From the NCBI GenBank assembly GCA_900753135.1, contig CAADXZ010000028.1:1-17457 (forward strand): 17,457 bases of DNA, read 5' to 3'. Source of the DNA: Clostridia bacterium (GTDB lineage Bacteria; Bacillota; Clostridia; TANB77; UBA1234). Made by a program: the position numbers and the translations under genes. Shown here piece after piece: positions 1 to 6,356 of the stretch (positions are counted from its first letter, which is position 1; each line of letters opens with the position of its first letter). The notes below the pieces were generated by a model, which made no database searches, had not been told where the DNA came from, and saw only the letters and a program-made list of their open reading frames with translations.

Positions 1-1173
1 AATGGATACATTCCAATTTTTTCACAATTTGGTCAAGATATATATGCTAGTGATGTAGTGCAACAAGCTATATCATGTTTAGTAACAGAATTAACAAAAG
101 TAAATCCATTTCATATCAGAAAAAATGGAAGTGATTTAGTACCTGTTGAAAGTAGCACAATTCAAAGATTATTAAATCAACCAAATGAAAGAATGACACA
201 GAGTGATTTCTTTGAAAAAGTATTTTGGCAATTATTTCTTAATTATAATGCTTTTATTATTCCAACTTATGTAAGAAATAACAAAGGAGATAAAGAATTT
301 ACAGCACTCTATCCAATACAACCAACAGATGTTACTTTTTTACAAGATCCAAAAGGAAAATTAGGAATTAAATTTAAGTTTTTTAATGGATATGAGACAA
401 TATTAGCTTATTCAGATGTTATACATATTAGATATAGATATTCAATAAATGAACTAATGGGAGGAAATGAATTTGGACAACCAGATAACAAAGCATTATT
501 AAAAACATTAGAGTTAAATGATACTTTATTACAAGGAGTTGCTAAAGCTCTAAAGAGTTCATTTTCTATTAATGGAGTAATTAAATATAACACTTTATTA
601 GATGATGGAAAGATGGAAAAAAATATAAAAGCCATAGAAGAAAGACTTTCTAAAAATGAAAGTGGATTTTTACCATTAGATATAAAAGGAGAATATATAC
701 CATTACAAAACAAGATAGAATTAGTAGATGCAACAACATTAAAATTTATTGATGAAAAGATATTAAGAAATTGGGGAGTTTCTCTTCCAATATTAACAGG
801 AGATTATACAAAAGCTCAATATGAAGCTTTTTATCAAAAAAGTCTTGAACCAATAATTAAGAAAACAGGAGAAGCAATCACAATGGGATTATTCACGGAA
901 AGGGAGAAAGGCTTTGGAAATGCGGTTGTATTATATCCACATGAGTTGATTTTTATGGATACAGGACAAAAAATAGATTTATTTGATTTACTGGTTGATA
1001 GTGGAAGTTGCTATAAAAATGAAGTTCGTACAGCATTTGGAATGAAACCACTTCCTGAATTAGTAGGACAAATTGCTATGTCAAGTAATAAAACAAATGC
1101 AGAGAATAATAAAACGGATGAACAAAAAAATAATGAGGGTGGAGGTAAAAAAGATGAACAAGGAGTTAATTAG
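1..1173 (+). CDS. Phage portal protein, HK97 family (5' partial)
   Basis: The portal forms the dodecameric ring at the capsid vertex through which DNA is packaged and ejected, and it nucleates head assembly. The reading frame is open from base 1 with no start codon before a GTG at 58. That GTG sits inside conserved-looking sequence (GYIPIFSQFG before it, QQAISCLVTEL after it), so the gene begins upstream of the window and GTG 58 is not the start. Features typical of HK97-type portals are the N-terminal 'QAISCLVTEL' helix, the 'LLNQPNERMTQSDFFEKVF' segment, 'NYNAFII' and the clip/stem region with 'DVIHIRYRYS'. The last ~25 residues are low-complexity N/K/E/G. The stop overlaps the following protease gene by 20 nt. 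Order portal-protease-capsid supports the call. Family assignment is from motif recognition, not a search. Confidence 0.9.
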   Translation, partial: NGYIPIFSQFGQDIYASDVVQQAISCLVTELTKVNPFHIRKNGSDLVPVESSTIQRLLNQPNERMTQSDFFEKVFWQLFLNYNAFIIPTYVRNNKGDKEFTALYPIQPTDVTFLQDPKGKLGIKFKFFNGYETILAYSDVIHIRYRYSINELMGGNEFGQPDNKALLKTLELNDTLLQGVAKALKSSFSINGVIKYNTLLDDGKMEKNIKAIEERLSKNESGFLPLDIKGEYIPLQNKIELVDATTLKFIDEKILRNWGVSLPILTGDYTKAQYEAFYQKSLEPIIKKTGEAITMGLFTEREKGFGNAVVLYPHELIFMDTGQKIDLFDLLVDSGSCYKNEVRTAFGMKPLPELVGQIAMSSNKTNAENNKTDEQKNNEGGGKKDEQGVN

Positions 1174-1792
1174 AAGAAATTATGACTTCGATATACGTGC
1201 TCAAAAAGATGAAAAAAGAGGAAATATAATAATTGGAAGACCAATAGTATATGAAAGTAAAACTGATATTGCAGGAATGTTTGCAGAGGTAATTGAAAAA
1301 GGAGCATTGAAAAATACGAATTTAGAGGATGTTAGATTTTTAGTAAATCATGATCAATCAAAGATACCTCTTGCAAGATCAAGAAGAAATACAAAAAATT
1401 CAACAATGCAGTTATCTGTTGATGATAAAGGAATGGAAATTCAAGTTGAATTAGATATAGAAAATAATACAGAAGCTAGAAATTTATATAGTGCAATAGA
1501 GAGAGGAGACATAACAGGTATGTCTTTTATGTTTGGAATCGAAGATGAAGAATGGGAAGATTTAGACACTGATTATCCAACAAGACATATTAAATCAATT
1601 TCAACAGTTGTTGAAGTTAGTGCAGTTACATTTCCTGCATATGAAGATACTTCAATATCTGCTAGAGATAAAAGTGCGGTGGATACTGCACGACTAGCGG
1701 TGGACACTGCTAGAAGTGGAGCGGTGGAGACTACTCCAAAACAATTAGAGCTTGAAAAGCTAAAAATAAAATATTTATTAGGAGGATTTTAA
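1154..1792 (+). CDS. Prohead protease (HK97 gp4-like serine protease, S78 type)
   Basis: This protease should cleave the scaffold (delta) domain from the capsid protein during head maturation. I chose ATG 1154 because GGAGGT at 1141-1146 lies 7 nt upstream; this gives 212 aa. The in-frame ATG at 1073 is deep inside the portal gene and lacks a Shine-Dalgarno. Likely catalytic residues are visible in order: His66 in 'FLVNHDQ', Ser124 in 'TGMSFMF' and Glu154 in 'VVEVSAVTFPAYEDT'. This His/Ser/Glu layout matches the family. After the catalytic domain, residues ~175-194 carry three imperfect copies of A-V-D/E-T-A/T, a short tandem repeat in DNA as well (1676-1735). The gene overlaps the portal by 20 nt and is followed within 1 nt by the capsid gene, so translation is probably coupled. 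Confidence 0.9.
   Translation: MNKELIRRNYDFDIRAQKDEKRGNIIIGRPIVYESKTDIAGMFAEVIEKGALKNTNLEDVRFLVNHDQSKIPLARSRRNTKNSTMQLSVDDKGMEIQVELDIENNTEARNLYSAIERGDITGMSFMFGIEDEEWEDLDTDYPTRHIKSISTVVEVSAVTFPAYEDTSISARDKSAVDTARLAVDTARSGAVETTPKQLELEKLKIKYLLGGF
1676..1735 (+). repeat. Tandem repeat in the 3' part of the protease gene
   Basis: Three imperfect copies begin with GCGGTGGA at 1676, 1697 and 1721 (spacing 21 and 24 nt). They encode AVDTARL, AVDTARSG and AVETT. The repeats sit in the non-catalytic C-terminal tail and are more GC-rich than the flanks. Confidence 0.75.
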
Positions 1793-1793
1793 A

Positions 1794-3182
1794 ATGAAAA
1801 AATTTTTACAAAGTTTAATTGAAAGAAAAAGAAAAGAATTAAAGGACAAAGAAGAAAGAATGAAAAACTCACAAGATATTGATGAGGTAAGAAGTTTAGG
1901 AGAAACACTAATAGCATTAAGAGATGAAATTAATGATGCAGAAGAGCAATTAAAAAAATTAGAAGAAGACAACGGAAATGATGATGGCAAAGATGAAGGT
2001 GCAGAAGATAACAAAGATGACAAAAAAGATGATAAAGCAAATGAAGGAAGAAGTGCAAATGGATTTAATCCAAATGCAGTTTTAAACGTTATAGGAGGAG
2101 CAAAAATGAATCAAAGAGGACAAGCTTCAAATAATGAAGAAGATATACTTTCTTCAATGGAATATAGAATGGCTTTCAAACAATATGCTCAAACAGGAAC
2201 AAGAAGTGCAAAATTAAATGAAATATTAACACAATATCGCACTGAAACAAGAGCAGCAGGAGAAGTAACAAGTGATGCATTAGGAGTATTGATTCCACAT
2301 ACAGTATTACAAGAATTAATTAAAAAAATAGAAGGTTCATATGGACAATTTTCTTCAAGAGTTCGTATGTTAAATGTTCAAGGTGGTGTTGAAGTTCCAA
2401 TATCTGACTTTGATGCAACATTTACATGGAGTGGAACAGATGGAGCTGACAAAGAACATGGTGTCAGCGAAGATCAAAAAGTTGATGGAGCTACAGGAAG
2501 TGTTGTATTCTCTTACCATATTGGAGAAATAAGAATAGCACAATCATTACTTCAAAGCATATTAAGTGTAGAAGTATTTGAAAAAGAATTAATAAATGCT
2601 TTATTAACTGCTTATTTAAAAGCTAGAGATATAGCAGTTTTAAAAGGTACAGGAAATGCACAACCAACTGGAATTCTTACAGATGTTGCAGCAGGATTAA
2701 AAAGAATACCAGCAAGTAACATTATAGAATTTACAGAAGAAGAAATTGCAGATTGGACAGCATGGGAGAAAAAATTATTTGCTAATATACCTTTAGGAAT
2801 GGAAGGAGCTAATCCTGAATTTGCTATGGCAAAACAAACTTATGTAGGTAATTTATGTACTTTAAAAGATGCTAATAATCAACCAATAAATAAGGCTGGA
2901 TTTGATGCTAGTGATAAACAATATAAATTCAATGAATATCCTGTACTTAGAACAGAACAAGATTTATTCAAATCATTTGATTTATGTGCAAATGGAGAAT
3001 ATTTTGGAATATTCTGGGTTCCTGAAAAAGCTTATGGTATTAACTCAAATATGACATTTGGATATAAGAGATATTTCGATGAAGATAAAAATAAATGGAT
3101 TACAAAAGGTTTAGTTATTTTAGATGGTAAACCATTAAACACAAACTATATCTATTTATTAAAAAAATCTGTAAAAGGGTAA
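1794..3182 (+). CDS. Major capsid protein, HK97 fold, with N-terminal delta (scaffold) domain
   Basis: This is the main shell protein. At 462 aa it is longer than a mature HK97-type subunit because the N-terminal ~100 residues are a charged, Lys/Glu/Asp-rich coiled-coil segment, typical of the delta domain that acts as internal scaffold. The HK97-fold core follows, with the family-typical stretches 'SDALGVLIPHTVLQELIK', 'GGVEVPISDFDATFTWSGT', 'GEIRIAQSLLQ' and 'AVLKGTGNAQPTGILTDV'. The protease just upstream probably cuts near residues 153-156 (TETR|AAGEV), leaving ~309 residues; the exact site is inferred. The start ATG 1794 is 8 nt after AGGAGG (1780-1785). A GNRA-loop hairpin follows the stop, as expected for the most highly expressed gene in the operon. 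Confidence 0.95.
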   Translation: MKKFLQSLIERKRKELKDKEERMKNSQDIDEVRSLGETLIALRDEINDAEEQLKKLEEDNGNDDGKDEGAEDNKDDKKDDKANEGRSANGFNPNAVLNVIGGAKMNQRGQASNNEEDILSSMEYRMAFKQYAQTGTRSAKLNEILTQYRTETRAAGEVTSDALGVLIPHTVLQELIKKIEGSYGQFSSRVRMLNVQGGVEVPISDFDATFTWSGTDGADKEHGVSEDQKVDGATGSVVFSYHIGEIRIAQSLLQSILSVEVFEKELINALLTAYLKARDIAVLKGTGNAQPTGILTDVAAGLKRIPASNIIEFTEEEIADWTAWEKKLFANIPLGMEGANPEFAMAKQTYVGNLCTLKDANNQPINKAGFDASDKQYKFNEYPVLRTEQDLFKSFDLCANGEYFGIFWVPEKAYGINSNMTFGYKRYFDEDKNKWITKGLVILDGKPLNTNYIYLLKKSVKG

Positions 3183-3185
3183 GAT

Positions 3186-3205
3186 GAGGGGATGAGAATC
3201 CCCTT
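3186..3205 (+). terminator. Hairpin after the capsid gene (possible partial terminator)
   Basis: AGGGGAT (3187-3193) pairs perfectly with ATCCCCT (3198-3204) around a GAGA tetraloop of the GNRA class, and a G-U pair extends the stem. No long T-run follows, so it may act as a leaky terminator or as a 3' stabilising hairpin for capsid mRNA. Confidence 0.5.
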
Positions 3206-3238
3206 AATTCATTATTTTAAAAAAGGAGAGTATATAAA

Positions 3239-3661
3239 ATGGCAAAAACACAAAATCAAGCAGATGAAACTGCTGAAAAAAATGAAATTGTTGAAAAAGA
3301 ACAAGTTGTAATTAATGAAAATGATATTGTATCAGGAGAAGATTTAAAGGAAAATGATGTAATAGATGTTAATTCACCTGAAGTTACAATTGAAAAAAAT
3401 ACTGATGTAGATGAAGAATCTATAGAAAAAACTGAAGAAAAGACAGAACATTTAGAAGAACAAGAAGAGAAAGAAAAAACAAGTAGAAAGACAAACAACA
3501 AAAGATCAGATAATGAAAAAATAAAACTTAAAATTAGGATTGCATTTACAGACAAATACAATGATAGAGACTATAAAGAAAATGATATTGTTGAATTTGA
3601 GAAAGAAAGAGCAAGTGAATTATTATCTGATACAAGAAGATTAGTTGAAAAAGTAGACTAA
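3239..3661 (+). CDS. Acidic phage head-region protein, function unknown
   Basis: The protein is 140 aa with two parts. Residues 1-~95 are extremely acidic and low in complexity (Glu, Asp, Lys, Asn, Thr) and are probably disordered. The C-terminal ~45 residues look folded: 'KIRIAFTDKYNDRDYKEND' followed by 'IVEFEKERASELL'. That tail resembles the short domain found in many Firmicute phage proteins encoded between the capsid and connector genes, where the family is usually left as hypothetical. GGAG lies upstream of ATG 3239. Position suggests a minor head or head-completion role, but nothing in the sequence establishes a function. A decoration or scaffolding role is possible. Confidence 0.75.
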   Translation: MAKTQNQADETAEKNEIVEKEQVVINENDIVSGEDLKENDVIDVNSPEVTIEKNTDVDEESIEKTEEKTEHLEEQEEKEKTSRKTNNKRSDNEKIKLKIRIAFTDKYNDRDYKENDIVEFEKERASELLSDTRRLVEKVD

Positions 3662-3676
3662 AAAAGGAGCAGTAAT

Positions 3677-3928
3677 ATGTTAGAAAAAGTAAAGGAATGC
3701 TTGGGAATTACAGGAACTTACCAAGATACAATTCTTAAAAATTGGATTGCTGAAATACAACAATTGATGATAGATGGAGGAATTCCATCATCTGTTGTTA
3801 ATGATGTAAAATCAGCTGGTGTGATTGCAAGAGGTGTTGATGATGTATATTTTCAAAAAGCAAATTTATCATCATACTTTTGGCAAAGAGCTACTCAACT
3901 AGCATATAAGGATGGTGATGGAAAATGA
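3677..3928 (+). CDS. Head-tail connector (gp6-like, adaptor)
   Basis: The 83-aa protein matches the size and layout of gp6-like connectors, which form a ring beneath the portal and extend the DNA channel. The N-terminal 'MLEKVKECLGITGTYQDTILKNW' arrangement, a helix, a loop and a second helix with 'IAEIQQLMIDGG', and the C-terminal aromatic segment 'SSYFWQRATQLAYKDG' are typical. AAGGAGCAG precedes ATG 3677. The TGA stop overlaps the next ATG (ATGAG at 3925), which is a classic translational coupling arrangement. Position right after the capsid region and before the head-closure gene supports the call. Confidence 0.8.
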   Translation: MLEKVKECLGITGTYQDTILKNWIAEIQQLMIDGGIPSSVVNDVKSAGVIARGVDDVYFQKANLSSYFWQRATQLAYKDGDGK

Positions 3929-4311
3929 GTGGATTTTCAATAAATATAACCAATCCTATTCCACTTGTTTTACTTATACCAAAGATTTCAACAAAAAAGG
4001 GTATCACTAATAAGGAATATCCAACTGTTGATGAAGCATTAGCAGAAAAAGATAAAAATGGTAATTCTATTAATCTTTTTTTTGGCAGTTTTAAAACTTA
4101 TGGTGGAACGGAGAAAACGGTAAATGGTGTGTATTCCATTGAAGATACAGCAAACATTGAAACTATGTATCGATCAGATATTACTGGTGTTTGCAGAATT
4201 GCAAGAGCTGAAGATAAGGCTGTATTCGATATAATAAATGAACCTGAAGATATAAATCAAAGACATCAATTTTTAAAATTTAAGGTCAAAAGATTAAAAG
4301 GTGGTGCTTAG
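3925..4311 (+). CDS. Head closure / head-tail joining protein
   Basis: At 128 aa this fits the head-tail joining (stopper) family that closes the DNA channel after packaging and provides the tail-docking surface. The C-terminal half carries the recognisable layout 'IETMYRSDITGVCRIARAED', then 'FDIINEPEDINQRHQFLKF' and a basic end 'KVKRLKGG'. The N-terminal part is less conserved and contains 'FFGSFKTYGGTEKTVNGVYS'. Its start overlaps the preceding stop by 4 nt, and its end sits just before the gp10-like gene, the standard neck-gene order. The assignment rests on size, C-terminal pattern and order; a related neck role is the main alternative. Confidence 0.75.
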   Translation: MSGFSINITNPIPLVLLIPKISTKKGITNKEYPTVDEALAEKDKNGNSINLFFGSFKTYGGTEKTVNGVYSIEDTANIETMYRSDITGVCRIARAEDKAVFDIINEPEDINQRHQFLKFKVKRLKGGA

Positions 4312-4312
4312 T

Positions 4313-4771
4313 ATGAGTAACAAGGCTTATTTGGAATTTGAGGGTTTTAATGAAGCAATAGCAAGGCTTAATAAATTAAATGCAAATACAAAAAATATAT
4401 CAGAAAAATCATTAAAGAAAACCCACGAAATTATTACAAAAAAAGCACAAGAAGCGATTACACCACATAATGAAACTAAGAGAACTGAAAAAGCTTTGAA
4501 AAAAGAAGCAGAAATTGAATGGGCTGGTACATTAGCAAGTGTAAAAGTAGGTTTTAGCATAAGCGAGGGTGGACTAGCTTCAATTTTTTTGATGTATGGA
4601 ACACAAAGCCACAGTGTTAGTAACCAATACGGAAAAAATCTTGGAATTATGGCAGAGCATAAAAAAGATAAAAAAATGTATAATGCAATTTTTGGTACAA
4701 GCACAAGAAAAGAAGTATTAGAAGCACAACAAGAAATATTTAATAATGAAATAAGGAGGTTGGAAGGGTAA
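4313..4771 (+). CDS. HK97 gp10-like neck/tail protein
   Basis: The protein (152 aa from ATG 4313) matches the HK97 gp10-like family, which acts at head-tail joining or tail completion. Supporting features are an N-terminal 'LEFEGFNEAIARLNKL' helix, a Lys-rich helix running into 'TPHNETKRTEKALKK', a beta segment 'ASVKVGFSISEGG', and 'ASIFLMYGTQSH', where the F-x-x-YGT pattern is characteristic. I prefer ATG 4313 over an upstream in-frame GTG at 4301, because AGGTGG at 4298-4303 is well placed for the ATG and would overlap the GTG. The stop TAA ends at 4771, directly abutting the next ATG at 4772. Confidence 0.8.
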   Translation: MSNKAYLEFEGFNEAIARLNKLNANTKNISEKSLKKTHEIITKKAQEAITPHNETKRTEKALKKEAEIEWAGTLASVKVGFSISEGGLASIFLMYGTQSHSVSNQYGKNLGIMAEHKKDKKMYNAIFGTSTRKEVLEAQQEIFNNEIRRLEG

Positions 4772-5116
4772 ATGAAAGATAAATTAACAAAAGTATTAGA
4801 GAGCATGAATTATCCATATTTTCAACAAGGTACGATGAATAAAGAAGAAGGTTATCCTGAATCGTACTTCACTTTTAAAAATATGTCTTCTGATGGAGAT
4901 GCTTTTTACAATAATGAAGAACATAAAATTGTATGGCTTTTTATTGTTGCATTTTATTCTAACAATTCTGACCTAATAGATAAAGAATTATTAAATTTAA
5001 AAGAAAAATTAAAAAGGGATGGGTTTATTGTGAGTGGCAAAGGATATGATGTTGAAAGTGATGAACCCACACAAACTGGAAGAGGTATAGCAGTAAGAAT
5101 AATAGAAAATTTATAA
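4772..5116 (+). CDS. Tail terminator / tail completion protein
   Basis: The 114-aa protein lies between the gp10-like gene and the major tail protein, the usual place for the tail terminator that caps the tail tube and joins it to the head. It has the alternating helix/strand pattern of small tail-completion proteins: 'LTKVLESMNYPYFQQG', then 'YPESYFTFKNMS', 'KIVWLFIVAFYSNN', the helix 'IDKELLNLKEKLKRDGF' and a last strand ending 'GIAVRIIENL'. AGGAGG (4753-4758) lies within the end of the preceding gene, so translation is likely coupled. The function is inferred mainly from position and fold-like pattern; sequence conservation in this group is low. Confidence 0.7.
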   Translation: MKDKLTKVLESMNYPYFQQGTMNKEEGYPESYFTFKNMSSDGDAFYNNEEHKIVWLFIVAFYSNNSDLIDKELLNLKEKLKRDGFIVSGKGYDVESDEPTQTGRGIAVRIIENL

Positions 5117-5131
5117 GGAGGTAAAATCTAT

Positions 5132-5752
5132 ATGAATAAGAATTTAGATGAAATCGTTGAGTATAGAGGTGTCACAGATTTAGTTGTGGCAGAAGTATTA
5201 TCTGATAATAATAAAGAAGGAGAAGGCTACAAAACAGGAGAGGTATATGAATTAGCTGGTGTTGGAGAAATTTCAAAAAGTACAAGTAATTCAAGTGAAT
5301 CAAAATATTATAATAATATGGCTGCAATTGTAATCAACTCTGTTGGTGCAGATGAAATAAAATGTTCTACATCTGTACTTCCATTAGATAAATTAGCATT
5401 TATAACAGGACAAGATTATGATGAAACAACAGGAACATTAATTGAGGGAGAAAGAAAAACCAAATACTTTGCTCTTGGTTATAAAACAAAGAAAACTAAT
5501 GGTGATGAAGTATATGTTTGGAGACATAAAGGAACATTTAGTATTCCTGATAGTACACATGCAACAGAAAATGATGGAACAGACTCTAACGGTCAAGAAG
5601 TAACATATACAGGAATTTCAACAACACATAAATTCACCAAAACAGGTAAAACTGCAAAAGCTATTAATGTTGATTTATCTAAAGACCTAGCAGATGTTAG
5701 TACATTCTTTGATACTGTTACAACAATAGATACTTTAAAGGCAAAAGCCTAA
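5132..5752 (+). CDS. Major tail (tube) protein, phi13-type
   Basis: This protein should form the stacked hexameric rings of the tail tube. At 206 aa it has the length of phi13-family major tail proteins. Recognisable features are the early 'EYRGVTDLVVAEVLSDN' segment, the 'YELAGVGEISKSTSNSSES' strand/loop with a polar Ser/Thr run, 'MLxxDKLAFITGQDYD'-like sequence (here PLDKLAFITGQDYDETTG), 'YFALGYKTKKTNGDEVYVW' and 'KGTFSIPDST'. TAAGGAGGT precedes ATG 5132. The two tail-assembly chaperone frames and the tape measure gene follow, the usual siphovirus order. Confidence 0.85.
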   Translation: MNKNLDEIVEYRGVTDLVVAEVLSDNNKEGEGYKTGEVYELAGVGEISKSTSNSSESKYYNNMAAIVINSVGADEIKCSTSVLPLDKLAFITGQDYDETTGTLIEGERKTKYFALGYKTKKTNGDEVYVWRHKGTFSIPDSTHATENDGTDSNGQEVTYTGISTTHKFTKTGKTAKAINVDLSKDLADVSTFFDTVTTIDTLKAKA

Positions 5753-5767
5753 TCGGAGGAAAAAAAT

Positions 5768-6103
5768 ATGGATTTAAAATTAAATATCTACGACAAAAAA
5801 GAAATAACAAAAACATATACTGCTGAAACTTACGATTTAATGTTTGGAACAGTAGAAGATTTGTTGGATGTTATTGATATTGATAATATTCAAGCTAGTA
5901 ACAAAGCAGAGTTACTAAAAGCAATTGCAAAAGTTTTGGCAAGTTCAATGAATATTGTTAAACCATTGCTAAAAGAAGTTTTTGATGGATTAACAGATGA
6001 AGAATTAAGACATACAAAATTAAAAGAAATAATGAATGTTATAGCCGAAATTATAGCTTATTCTATAAATCAAATAACAAAAGGAAATGATGGAAAAAAC
6101 TAG
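5768..6103 (+). CDS. Tail assembly chaperone, short form (gpG-like)
   Basis: The 111-aa, mostly helical protein sits between the major tail protein and the tape measure gene, the position of lambda gpG-type chaperones. These bind the tape measure protein and recruit tube subunits. The sequence contains 'YTAETYDLMFGTVEDLLDVID' and a helical C-terminal half with 'ELLKAIAKVLASS' and 'EIIAYSINQITKGNDG'. CGGAGG lies upstream of ATG 5768. The last codons before the TAG are GGA AAA AAC, forming the -1 slippery heptamer A AAA AAC (6094-6100). A minority of ribosomes should therefore continue into the overlapping frame to make the GT-like fusion described separately. Confidence 0.85.
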   Translation: MDLKLNIYDKKEITKTYTAETYDLMFGTVEDLLDVIDIDNIQASNKAELLKAIAKVLASSMNIVKPLLKEVFDGLTDEELRHTKLKEIMNVIAEIIAYSINQITKGNDGKN

Positions 6104-6130
6104 AAGAGGGGAATACTGCTATTCCCCTCT
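6094..6130 (+). promoter_or_regulatory. Programmed -1 ribosomal frameshift site
   Basis: The slippery heptamer A AAA AAC (6094-6100) is in the correct phase X XXY YYZ relative to the chaperone frame and directly precedes its UAG stop. After a 4-nt spacer, AGAGGGGAATA (6105-6115) pairs perfectly with TATTCCCCTCT (6120-6130) around a CTGC loop, an 11-bp stimulatory hairpin. The -1 frame is open from here to TAG 6328-6330. Confidence 0.9.
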
Positions 6131-6330
6131 ATCAAATATTCTTTGAACTTGAAATGGAAATATGTAATCGTTTTCCAACGGTTGATCCATTTTCAATAAG
6201 AAAAGAAAAAATGAGAGAGATTTTTCTATTAGTTAGAAGATTACGAATTTATGATGAAGCAAATAATCAAAACAATAAAAATAAAAGGAAAAAACAAATA
6301 AGAAGACCAGCTAGTGATAGCTGGTTTTAG
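6100..6330 (+). CDS. Tail assembly chaperone, frameshift extension (gpT-like)
   Basis: This is the -1 frame extension, with no start of its own. After slippage on A AAA AAC, decoding resumes at CTA (6100-6102) and adds 76 codons, ending at TAG 6328-6330. The full fusion from 5768 is 187 aa. The extension reads through 'LEEGNTAIPLYQIFFELE', then a Cys-containing 'EICNRFPTVDPFSIRKEK', a helix 'MREIFLLVRRLRIYDEA', and a very basic tail rich in Asn, Lys and Arg ending 'RRPASDSWF'. The 'RFPTVDPFSIR..K..EIF' pattern is what is seen in the second chaperone frame of Firmicute siphophages. By analogy with lambda gpGT, this part should recruit major tail protein to the tape measure-chaperone complex. 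Confidence 0.85.
   Translation, partial: LEEGNTAIPLYQIFFELEMEICNRFPTVDPFSIRKEKMREIFLLVRRLRIYDEANNQNNKNKRKKQIRRPASDSWF
6306..6328 (+). terminator. Hairpin before the tape measure gene (weak terminator-like)
   Basis: ACCAGCTA (6306-6313) pairs perfectly with TAGCTGGT (6318-6325) around a GTGA (GNRA) loop and is followed by a short T tract (6325-6328). It overlaps the end of the frameshift extension. The T tract is short, so any termination is likely partial; it may instead be a stabilising hairpin. Confidence 0.4.
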
Positions 6331-6356
6331 TTTGCTTGATGAAAGGAGGAAAGTAA

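Noticed and set aside
4327..4806. Long open frame on the minus strand opposite the gp10-like gene
   Set aside because: It is an AT-rich shadow of a well-supported + strand gene, Ser/Phe/Leu-rich in a way typical of antisense frames. The same applies to minus-strand frames at 408-713, 1778-2023, 3256-3561, 6911-7195, 8783-9280, 13329-13634, 15298-15564 and 15629-15886.
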